NCBI GenBank assembly: GCA_050949705.1
Contig: JBMNGG010000006.1
Coordinates: 1 to 64,000 of the forward strand
Reading direction: 5' to 3'
DNA from: JBMNGG01 sp050949705
Lineage (GTDB): Bacteria > Bacillota > Thermosediminibacteria > Thermosediminibacterales > Tepidanaerobacteraceae
DNA length: 64,000 nucleotides
In this document: one piece after another, positions 1 through 12,100 of the stretch
Position numbering within the stretch: position 1 is the first letter of the stretch
Layout: each line of letters starts with the position of its first letter
The notes under the pieces: model-generated
The model's database searches: none
What the model was told of the DNA's origin: nothing
Seen by the model: the letters and a program-made list of their open reading frames with translations, nothing else
Position numbers and translations under genes: made by a program

Positions 1-3000
1 AGAAGCCAAAGCTGGTGCTATCACCGCCGCCGCTGTTGTTATTGACGGCGAAGACATCCGCGTCACCTTTGCCAGTGATGCCCAGGTAGATGCCGTTTAC
101 CAAGCAGTAGAAGAACTACTGGCAGCCTTCCAAGCTGAACTAAAAGCAGCTTCACTTACCATCAAACTAAACGGTGAAGAAACAACCTTCACCTTAGACC
201 AAGAGAATGTAGTCATTGCCGTAGCCCGCTACCTCTTGGGCGACTTGGAGCCGGAAGAGTTCCTGGCCCAAAGAGAAGCCGTTGAAGCCACCTACACGGC
301 TCAAGCTACCGATAACTACGATGTGGAATTTGACCTGGCAGGAAGCCTTAAGTTCCAGACAATCTTTACTTCAGGCGAAGCCAAAGCTGACTTCCTGGCT
401 GCTTTAGAAGCCAAAGCCGGTGCTATCACCGCCGCCGCTGTTGTTATTGACGGCGAAGACATCCGCGTCACCTTTGCCAGTGATGCCCAGGTAGATGCCG
501 TTTACCAAGCAGTAGAAGAACTACTGGCAGCCTTCCAAGCTGAACTAAAAGCAGCTTCACTTACCATCAAACTAAACGGTGAAGAAACAACCTTCACCTT
601 AGACCAAGAGAATGTAGTCATTGCCGTAGCCCGCTACCTCTTGGGCGACTTGGAGCCGGAAGAGTTCCTGGCCCAAAGAGAAGCCGTTGAAGCCACCTAC
701 ACGGCTCAAGCTACCGATAACTACGATGTGGAATTTGACCTGGCAGGAAGCCTTAAGTTCCAGACAATCTTTACTTCAGGCGAAGCCAAAGCTGACTTCC
801 TGGCTGCTTTAGAAGCCAAAGCCGGTGCTATCACCGCCGCCGCTGTTGTTATTGACGGCGAAGACATCCGCGTCACCTTTGCCAGTGATGCCCAGGTAGA
901 TGCCGTTTACCAAGCAGTAGAAGAACTACTGGCAGCCTTCCAAGCTGAACTAAAAGCAGCTTCACTTACCATCAAACTAAACGGTGAAGAAACAACCTTC
1001 ACCTTAGACCAAGAGAATGTAGTCATTGCCGTAGCCCGCTACCTCTTGGGCGACTTGGAGCCGGAAGAGTTCCTGGCCCAAAGAGAAGCCGTTGAAGCCA
1101 CCTACACGGCTCAAGCTACCGATAACTACGATGTGGAATTTGACCTGGCAGGAAGCCTTAAGTTCCAGACAATCTTTACTTCAGGCGAAGCCAAAGCTGA
1201 CTTCCTGGCTGCTTTAGAAGCCAAAGCCGTTGCTATCACCGCCGCCGCTGTTGTTATTGACGGCGAAGACATCCGCGTCACCTTTGCCAGTGATGCCCAG
1301 GTAGATGCCGTTTACCAAGCAGTAGAAGAACTACTGGCAGCCTTCCAAGCTGAACTAAAAGCAGCTTCACTTACCATCAAACTAAACGGTGAAGAAACAA
1401 CCTTCACCTTAGACCAAGAGAATGTAGTCATTGCCGTAGCCCGCTACCTCTTGGGCGACTTGGAGCCGGAAGAGTTCCTGGCCCAAAGAGAAGCCGTTGA
1501 AGCCACCTACACGGCTCAAGCTACCGATAACTACGATGTGGAATTTGACCTGGCAGGAAGCCTTAAGTTCCAGACAATCTTTACTTCAGGCGAAGCCAAA
1601 GCTGACTTCCTGGCTGCTTTAGAAGCCAAAGCCGGTGCTATCACCGCCGCCGCTGTTGTTATTGACGGCGAAGACATCCGCGTCACCTTTGCCAGTGATG
1701 CCCAGGTAGATGCCGTTTACCAAGCAGTAGAAGAACTACTGGCAGCCTTCCAAGCTGAACTAAAAGCAGCTTCACTTACCATCAAACTAAACGGTGAAGA
1801 AACAACCTTCACCTTAGACCAAGAGAATGTAGTCATTGCCGTAGCCCGCTACCTCTTGGGCGACTTGGAGCCGGAAGAGTTCCTGGCCCAAAGAGAAGCC
1901 GTTGAAGCCACCTACACGGCTCAAGCTACCGATAACTACGATGTGGAATTTGACCTGGCAGGAAGCCTTAAGTTCCAGACAATCTTTACTTCAGGCGAAG
2001 CCAAAGCTGACTTCCTGGCTGCTTTAGAAGCCAAAGCCGGTGCTATCACCGCCGCCGCTGTTGTTATTGACGGCGAAGACATCCGCGTCACCTTTGCCAG
2101 TGATGCCCAGGTAGATGCCGTTTACCAAGCAGTAGAAGAACTACTGGCAGCCTTCCAAGCTGAACTAAAAGCAGCTTCACTTACCATCAAACTAAACGGT
2201 GAAGAAACAACCTTCACCTTAGACCAAGAGAATGTAGTCATTGCCGTAGCCCGCTACCTCTTGGGCGACTTGGAGCCGGAAGAGTTCCTGGCCCAAAGAG
2301 AAGCCGTTGAAGCCACCTACACGGCTCAAGCTACCGATAACTACGATGTGGAATTTGACCTGGCAGGAAGCCTTAAGTTCCAGACAATCTTTACTTCAGG
2401 CGAAGCCAAAGCTGACTTCCTGGCTGCTTTAGAAGCCAAAGCCGGTGCTATCACCGCCGCCGCTGTTGTTATTGACGGCGAAGACATCCGCGTCACCTTT
2501 GCCAGTGATGCCCAGGTAGATGCCGTTTACCAAGCAGTAGAAGAATTACTGGCAGCCTTCCAAGCTGAACTAAAAGCAGCTTCACTTACCATCAAACTAA
2601 ACGGTGAAGAAACAACCTTCACCTTAGACCAAGAGAATGTAGTCATTGCCGTAGCCCGCTACCTCTTGGGCGACTTGGAGCCGGAAGAGTTCCTGGCCCA
2701 AAGAGAAGCCGTTGAAGCCACCTACACGGCTCAAGCTACCGATAACTACGATGTGGAATTTGACCTGGCAGGAAGCCTTAAGTTCCAGACAATCTTTACT
2801 TCAGGCGAAGCCAAAGCTGACTTCCTGGCTGCTTTAGAAGCCAAAGCCGGTGCTATCACCGCCGCCGCTGTTGTTATTGACGGCGAAGACATCCGCGTCA
2901 CCTTTGCCAGTGATGCCCAGGTAGATGCCGTTTACCAAGCAGTAGAAGAATTACTGGCAGCCTTCCAAGCTGAACTAAAAGCAGCTTCACTTACCATCAA

Positions 3001-3183
3001 ACTAAACGGTGAAGAAACAACCTTCACCTTAGACCAAGAGAATGTAGTCATTGCCGTAGCCCGCTACCTCTTGGGCGACTTGGAGCCGGAAGAGTTCCTG
3101 GCCCAAAGAGAAGCCGTTGAAGCCACCTACACGGCTCAAGCTACCGATAACTACGATGTGGAATTTGACCTGGCAGGAAGCCT
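1..3183 (+). repeat. tandem array of 405-bp coding repeats
   Basis: Seven complete units begin at 236, 641, 1046, 1451, 1856, 2261 and 2666. They are preceded by a partial unit (1-235) and followed by the first 113 bases of another (3071-3183). The unit is exactly 135 codons, so the frame is kept. Differences I noticed are few: base 13 (T), base 1230 (G to T, Gly to Val), and bases 2546 and 2951 (C to T, silent). Such homogeneity points to recent expansion or gene conversion. The array runs past the window start, so its length is unknown. Confidence 0.97.
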
Positions 3184-6100
3184 CACCTTCGCTGTGCAGG
3201 TAGATACAAGCGCCTACGACGCTATCGTCGCCCAAGTAGCTGCCTTAGATGGAGACGATTACACCATATCAAGCTGGGCAGACTATGAAGCTGCCATAGC
3301 AGGTTGCAACTTAGAGCTAACCGCAGAAGCCGGTCAAGCCGCTCTGGATGCTGAAGTGCTCAAGATCCAGGCCGCCCTGGCTCTGTTGGAAGAAGCACTC
3401 GAGATATATGGAAGCGTTATATTAGAGCAAGACTACGATATGGTCATTGTTGCGGGTAGCAGCATTGAAGTAAACCTGGGCGGGCATACCGCCAAGGTTC
3501 TCACTATTACGGGCGATAATGTAACATTAAAGAATGGAACTGTAATTGACCTAACCATTGCCGAAGGTGTTGAAAATGTCATCCTGGAAGACATAAGCGA
3601 TGGTGAAGGGGGAACGTGGACCTTTGCCGGAGGCGGTAGTGGTTCCATAATCTTCAAAGGCACTACGTCGCCTAAAGGCACGGTCATTATTACGTCGCCT
3701 ACACCAATAGAGATTCACGCTCAGTCTACGCATTCTGAAATCAGTGGTAATGTTATCGTCAAGACGGTTACACGTGTGGTAATAGATACACCTGTGCAAG
3801 GCGAGGTAGAGGTACAAGCAGCCAGTGAGTCTATTACCGTTAAAAAACCAGTAAACAAAATTATTGCTCTTTTCAAGACTCTTGTTAGAATTGATCAACG
3901 CATAGCAGAGAGCGAGCGGCCAACGCTTGAAAAGGCAAAGGATGTTGAAGCCTCAGCAGTTATTATTGATGACGATGAATATGTAGTTGATGAGATAGAC
4001 TTTGAAGAAAATCCCGGTCTACCTCCTGCCGAAAGTGTCATTATCAGTATCGAAAACATAATAGTAGAAGCTAGGCCCGGTGATGCCTTTAGCCTACCCA
4101 CAATGGTAGAGGTAGTATTAAGTGACGGGACACGAGTAGATAAGTCAGTAGATTGGAGCCCATCAACAGCAAATACCAGTGAAGAAGGCACATTTACCTT
4201 TGTTGGTACGGTGCCAGGTTATGCTGGCACTGCCAAGCTGCTCTTAAGAGTGAAAGAGCAGGTCACAATTTATACCTTAACCTATACTGCAGGCCAAAAT
4301 GGTAGCATCGAGGGAGGTAAGAACCAACAAGTAGAACACGGCCAAAACGGTTCACAGGTAACAGCCGAGCCTGATCCAAACTACCACTTCGTAAAATGGA
4401 GCGATGGTTCTACAATCAACCCTCGTACTGACACCAACGTCACAGCGGATATTACAGTGGAAGCAATATTTGTTATCAATAAATATACCGTAGCTTTTGT
4501 TGATTGGAACGGCGACCTCCTCAAGAAAGAAATAGTAGCTCATGGAAGCTCTGCCACAGCACCAGCTGATCCCGAAAAAGAAGGCTATACCTTTGACAGC
4601 TGGGACAAAGACTTTGCGAATGTTACCGACGACCTAACAGTCACAGCCCAATACCATTTTTCTGAGCTAACCACGCTCAACGAGATGATAGATGCTGCTA
4701 CAGCTAGAACAAGACCCACCTACACCCACACAGATAATACTCTTACAAAGCAGGAGTGGGATCATTATTGGGGAGGTTTCGAGGATGCATTAGGTGTAGC
4801 AGAGCAAACGCATGATAGCCTTGGCGAAAAACATCCTTTAACAGCAGAGGATGAAACCGCAATCAGTGGGGCTATACAAGACCTACAAAGAGCGCTAGAG
4901 ATACTCGATGGCATAGAGGATTTCGATGATGCTCTAGGCAACAGAGTGCATCCCAAAGGATTGGTGGAAACCGTCTATGAACGATCTTTGGTGACTTCAG
5001 ACAAATTCCAGCCTGGCCGGTTGAGATGCTACTATGACAAAGAAACAGGCGATTTTTACTGGATGTTGTCAGGATTTGTGCAAGCACAAGGCTTATATGC
5101 AGGAACCACCGGAACCGGAATGAACCCAGGGCTTCAAAACGTCATGCTCTCAGATAGTATTACCAAATTGCGGTCCGGTGACTATACCGTAAACATTTAT
5201 AAAGAAGATGGAACCAGAAAGACTCAAACAGAGTTGGAAAACGACGGTATCGCGCTTGCCATTCACTGGCTAACAGAGGCAGAAATATCGCCATGGATCT
5301 ATGCAAACCTGGTGGGGTTGGAAGAAGAATGCAAGCTCATTGGCGAAACCAGCAATGGTACGGAGTTTGAGAGAACCTACACCTTCCGCTTTGTTGATGG
5401 TGGTGTCCATTTATTTGACCCCGATTATAGATATTGTGTAATTGACGGGGTTGTCCGCTTATCCGGCTATAACATTTTGACCTATAATGCCGACGAAAAC
5501 GGAAATATTTCAGGTGAAGAAGAGCAGATTGTTAAGGATGGGGAAGACGGCACTGAAGTTACAGCCGTACCTGTTACGGGCTACCACTTCGTAAAATGGA
5601 GCGACGGTTCTACAGTCAACCCCCGTACCGATACCAATGTGACGGAGCATATCTCAGTTACAGCGGAATTTGCTGCTGACGAATACACCGTTAGTTTTGA
5701 TGCTCGGGGTGGGTCTGAATGCACCTCAATACAGGTGACTTTTGACTCTGCTTACGGTGCTCTGCCGGAACCGGAAAAAGAGGGTTACACTTTCATTGGC
5801 TGGTTCACGGCGGCAACTGAGGGCACTGAAGTTAAAGAAGATACAATTGTGACTGAAGCTTCGAGCCACACCCTTTATGGGAGGTGGTCACCGCGCGATG
5901 ATACGGCTTACAGAATTGAACACTACCAACAGGGTGTAGCTGGTACCAGCTACACCCTCGAAGATATAGACGAGAAAACGGGCACCACTGGTGAGAATGT
6001 TATAGCCCAGGCCGAAAGCTATCCCGGTTTTATCGAGAACACAACTCATCAAGACCGGGTGCCCAGCGGCATCATTGCGGCTGACGGTAGCCTGGTGCTA

Positions 6101-9100
6101 AGGCTCTACTATGATCGGGAGACCTTTGACGTGAGCTTTAACTCCAACGACGGCTCGTCAGTAAGTGATATTATCGGCGTCCGCTACGAAGCGACCATCG
6201 ATAAGCCGGTAGATCCTGAAAAAGAGGGCTACACCTTTGGCGGCTGGTTCAAGGAAGAAAGCTTGGTCAATGAATGGATCTTTGCCAGCGACAAGGTGAC
6301 GGAAGCGATCACCCTGTACGCCAAGTGGGAAGCGAATACCGATACGGTCTACACTGTACAGCATTACCAGCAGGATGTTACCGGCGAGGGTTACACCCTG
6401 GTTGAAGCTGATACCGAGGATAAAACAGGTACCACTGGGACGATTGCCACGGCAAGCCCAAAGGACTATACCGGTTTTACGCTAGATGCTGACAAGTCAA
6501 ACATAGAAGGCACCATCGAACCAGATGGGAGTTTAGTGCTGAAGCTTTACTATGACCGGGATGCCTTCACCGTGAGTTTTGACTCCAATGAGGGAACCGA
6601 GGTTGCGGATGTTACCGGGGTACGTTTCGAAGCTACCATCAATAAGCCGGGAGACCCTACTAAGACAGGCTACGACTTTGTCGGCTGGTATAAGGATGAG
6701 GCGCTGGAAAGTGGTTGGAATTTTGCCAGCGACCAGGTGACGGAATCAATCACCCTTTACGCCAAGTGGGCTCCAACACCGGCGACCAGTGTTGAGCTAC
6801 TGATTGATGCCCTGCCTGATGCGTCAGTTTTAACCCTTGATGATTTGGACGATGTGGAGGCGGCAGAAGCAGCCTATGAAGCCTTGAGTGCGGAAGAACA
6901 AGGGACAGTTGCTTCTGAGCTCCAGACGAAACTAAGTAATGCAGTGACAAAGATTGCTAACTTGGTGTTGGCTGATGTGGATGTACGGTTTGAATCCACA
7001 AAGCAGGAACTCAAATGCGAAGGCACAGGAATTCAAAGGGTGGAATATGAAAACCGCACAGCTACCTTCTTCATCGACTCTCTTGATAGAAAGATTGAAG
7101 GCTTTTTACAAAGCGGCGTGGCAGACCTATTCGAAGAGTTGTTCCAAGATGTTGTAGCAATGAAGCTGGATAATGAGACCGAATGGTATGAAATAGAAAC
7201 GACAGACTTCGGTCCAATTGAAGCCGGTGCTAGGATAGTAGCAAAAATGCTTGATCTGGAGTACGTAAGCCTCCCAGATATCATGGGTCAACTATCTGCA
7301 GCGGAAATGAGTGCACTGAAGGACAAGAGCATTGATATCGACCTGAAAATCGTACCTGGAATAAGGGAATACATCGGTTCCTATCAAGTAAAATTCATAG
7401 GAGTCCAATTTGAGGTTACATTAGCCGGCACGACAGAGGGAGTAACCGGTGCTGGCACCTACGAAATCGGCTCTGAAGTGACCATAACGGTAACAGCGCC
7501 TCAGGACAAAGAAGTGGATACTTTTAACGTCAATGGTACCGATAAGAAAGACGAGTTAATCAACGGCGAATATAAGTTTATCATCACCGAAGACACAACT
7601 GTAAAAGTAACCTATGCAGTGCCGATAATCCCAACATCAATCTTCATAAGCGGTCCCGAGACCATAGAGATTAAGCTTAGCGGCGATACAACAGAAACCT
7701 ACACCGCCACGGTCAAAGACCAAAAGGACAAACTAATATCGGGTGCAATTGTAACCTGGTCTTTGAAGGAAGCCATAGACGGCGTCAACGTGGATGCTGC
7801 TACAGGCGAAGTCACGGTGGCAGACACGAGCATGGCTACAGGATTTACCATCGTAGCAACCTCTTCCACACACCCGGAGGTCTATGAGGAGAAAGTCGTA
7901 GCTCTTACTAAAGAAAAGAACACTGATGCAACGCTCAGTGATTTGACGGTTGAGGGTGTGACGGTAGCTGACTTTGATAAGAATATCTTTGAGTATCACG
8001 TGGAACTGCCAGCAGGGACGACAGAGATTCCCACTGTTGCTGCAACAGCAACTGATTCAAATGCAACCTTTGAAATAACTCAAGCAACAGCATTAGACGC
8101 ACCATATAACATAGCAACTATAAAAGTAACTGCGGAAGATGGTACTACCGCTCAAATTTATAGCATTACCTTCACGGTGAAAGCCAATGAAGACCAGGAT
8201 GCGCCGCCAGCAGGATTAGACGGAGTAGCACCGACATCAAAAGACGATAACGACGGTAAAATCATCGGTGTTAGCGATACTATGGAATACAAGCTTGCTA
8301 CAGATACCGAGTGGATATCAGTAAGCGAAGATGCCACAGAGATTACGGGTTTGGCTGCCGGGACATACCAGGTGCGGTATGCAGCCAAAACAGGCTACAA
8401 TCCCAGCGAACCAACTGAAGTGGTTGTCCCTGCATATGTGGCACCTAAATATATCGTGACCTTCAGCGTAACGGGAGATAACGGCACCTTGACGGCGGAA
8501 GTTGATGGCGTTGTCATTACTCCCGGGGCACAAGTGGAAGAAGGAAAAGCGGTCGTTTTTACAGCAGCACCGGCTACAGGCTATCAAGTGAAGGAATGGA
8601 TCCTTGGCGGTCAAGCCATAGCAGGCGAGACAGGTGTGGTCTACACCCTGGAAAACCTGCAGTCGGCAGCAACCGTAACGGTCAAGTTTAAAGTGGCGAC
8701 CTATACAGTGACTTTCCAAGACTGGGATGGCTCGGCAATAGACACGCAACAGGTAGAACATGGTGGCTCAGCCTCTGCACCGGCAGATCCTGAAAGAGAA
8801 GGCTATACCTTCAACGGGTGGGATGAAGAATTTACAAATGTCACCAGCGACTTGACTATCATCGCCACTTATACATCTTCTTCTGTTGGCGAGCTGAACG
8901 ACTTGATACTGGACGCCACTGCCAGAACGAGGCCGGACTACACGACTGACATAAACGAGTGGGATATTTACTGGAATGACTTGCAGTCTAAACTGGCTGC
9001 AGCGGAAGATGTCTATAACGATCTTAAAGGCAAGGATGTCTTAACCCCCGAGGAAGAGACTCAACTGGCAGGGGCTAAGGCTGGACTGCAGACAGCCATG

Positions 9101-12100
9101 GAAATCATCGACGGCATTGAGGACTTTGACGCGGCCTTTGGCCAGAGGACTGAACCCAGAAAAGCGCTGGAAAAATACATTAATGACGAGTCAAGGAAAG
9201 GGACTGCTACTAGCACCAACAAGCCTCACCGGCTAAGGGCTTATTATGATAAAGATAGCAGTGACTTCTATTGGCTGATGTCCCGCTTCCAACAGAGCCA
9301 ACAGTTCTATGCGGGGACGGCCGGAACCGGTATGAATCCGGGATTAAAGGAATTAATTGAAACGGAAACCTTGATTAGAATTACATCAGGTGACTATGTC
9401 CTTGAGATCTTTGACTCCGAAGGGAATAGAAGGCCGGAAGAAGACCTTGATGAAGACATCATACCGATGGCCCTTGAATGGGTAGACGGCCGATGGGGCG
9501 AAACTTATTCGTATCTGGCTGGAAAATCGGAAAGCTTTAACTTGGTAGGTAGAACCAACGATGGTACTGAATATCAAAGGTCCTACACTTTCCACTTCGT
9601 CGATTCGGGGCTATATCTCTTTGACCCTTACTTCGAATACTATGTGGATGGTGGGGCGGTTCTGCGGGATTTTGGAGACTTTACCATCATCAATGCTACT
9701 AAGGGTATCGGCTATATGGACAACACCATCCAGGCGGCAATCGACGCAGCCAGCCCCGGAGATAGGATTTATGTAGGTGCTGGAACCTATAATGAAAACG
9801 TAAGCATCAACAAGAGCATCACCCTCATTGGAGACCCCAGTGATGGCTGCATGCCTGACTATGTGGAAGACAATGTTGTTTGTGAAAGGCTGTTGGGTAC
9901 CAGTGCCGACGCTCCTGTTTTAGATGGCAGCGGTATTGGCGGGGCAACTGGTATTCAGATTGCCAGTGGAGTGAGCAATGTTACCCTCATGGGGTTTGAA
10001 ATTAAGAACTTTGACTCTGGCATAGTTGCCCAAGGTAACAGTATGAACAACCTAAGGATCGACGGCAATTACATCCACGATGTCAGTAATGGTATAACAG
10101 GCGGCACCACTGGGGCACAAACGCTGTCCGGTTGGTCCGTCAACAAGAACATAATCGATAATGTTAGCAACTCTGGTATCAGCCTGGCGAACATAGGCAG
10201 CTTGGAAGTCGACAAGAACCGTATCACCGCAGCCGGAACAGCCCTTGAAGTGAAAGCAAGCGGCAACCATACGGTCGAGAATGTTGAAACCAAGGATAAT
10301 GAAATTACGGGCGCCGTAAATGTCCTTGCTCAGTCAGCTATTAACCAAGGTGCAACCCTGAAGACTGTGACCATCAAGGGCAACAAGATAACCGGGACGA
10401 CAAATATCGAAACCCTGACAAACGGCTTTGCAACAGTTGAATATGTCACCATGCGAGACAACGAGATCTACTTCACAGATAAAGGTATCAACATCACAGC
10501 TAATGCACCAAGTGACTCGGGGTCTGCAACCGTAGCGAATATAACGTTAAACGGTAACGAATTAGAGGGAAGCTCTGTCGGCATCCACACTTTCAAGCAG
10601 GGAAGCGGCTACTCTGAGTTGAAGAACCTGACCATCACAGGCAATAAACTGGCTATCAATAATCCAACAGCGTCTGCTTATGCAGTTGGCCTGGCAGATG
10701 TGGAAGGTTATTCCGAGTTTGGGAACAATGAAATTACCTTAAGCGGAACTCTAAGCGGTGCTTACGATGGAGTCGATATCTCCGGCGGCGCTACGGAAAA
10801 CTGGACCATAAGCGGCAATGAGCTATACGGAAACGATGTGGGGACTACCAGCTCTGGCTTCCGCTTGAGAAACAGCCTGGCGTCAGCGGCAGAGTTGAAC
10901 TTGACCGGCAATAGAATCACCGGCTGGGCTCAAGGCATTTTCTCAGATGCGCTGGCTAGCGGTATGACAGTGGAGCTTCGCCGCAACTGGATTTACGATA
11001 ACACCAGCTACGGAATAGAAAATGGCAACGGAGCCACTATCGATGCCATTCTCAACTACTGGGGCGATAAGAGCGGACCGAGTCACGCTACTCAGAATAC
11101 AAGCGGTCAGGGCAACACCGTTAGCGATAACGTCAACTTCGTTCCTTGGCATCAAGACGCTGGTTTCATCAGCCTATCCGATGGCACTGTGGTAAACACT
11201 AACAAGGGCAAGTATTACCATAGCATCCAGGAAGCTGTTAATGAAGCTGACCCGGGAAACACCATACAGGTGGCGGCGGGAACCTATTATGAAAGTGTCA
11301 CCATCAATAAGAGCATCACCCTGACCGGAGACTGCGGTGACCTAGACCTTCCCGGTCCTGGTCCCAATGCTCCAATTCTCGATGGCACCGGACAAGAAGA
11401 CCATAAGCATGGCTTTTACATCATTGGAGAAAATGCAAGCAATGTAACCATTGAGGGGTTTGAAATTAGGAACTTTAGCGGCAGTGAGGCGTCGGGCATA
11501 TTCGGTAATCGCCTTGGTGTAAACGATGTAACAATAAAATACAATCACATTCACGATGTGAGGGCACATGGTGTCCGTGTTTTTAATGGCTACGCTGCAG
11601 AATCAATGACAGGTTGGGCCGTTACATACAATGTAATTGAGAAATTCGGCGGAGGCGGCGGAAGTGGAATCTATTTCGTAGGCGTTAGCGGCTCGCAGAT
11701 TAGCAACAATAAAATCCTTAACCCCACTGTTAATTGCCCGGCTATATTACTAAAGGCTGAGGTAACGGGTGATGTACATCTTATTATGTCAGACATCACT
11801 ATTAGCAATAATGAAATCATCGATTACCCAGACAGAGCAATATATGTTCTAGCTAACGCGAACTACCATTACACTCACGCGACAATTAAGGATGTAAATA
11901 TTGCCGGTAATACCATCACTGGCGATGCCCAGGCAATTACCTTCTGGGCCTACGGAGATGGCACCAATGAGCTGAAGGACATGAATATCACTGACAACAA
12001 TATCACTGTAAACTATCCGGATTCAGAAGGGATTGAAGCTGTCTACCTAGATAATGTCAGAGGCAGTTCTAATTTCATTGGCAACACTATTAATGTAGTA

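Noticed and set aside
236..238. TTG at 236 as the start of the adhesin gene
   Set aside because: The same frame is open back to base 2 and the TTG recurs in every repeat; it is an internal Leu codon.
1..3183. Repeats as a possible CRISPR array
   Set aside because: Units are 405 bp, contiguous, without spacers, and stay in one reading frame with the adhesin.
8318..8761. 147-codon minus-strand frame inside the adhesin gene
   Set aside because: It is antisense to conserved Ig/InlB-type coding sequence and has no ribosome site or recognisable product.
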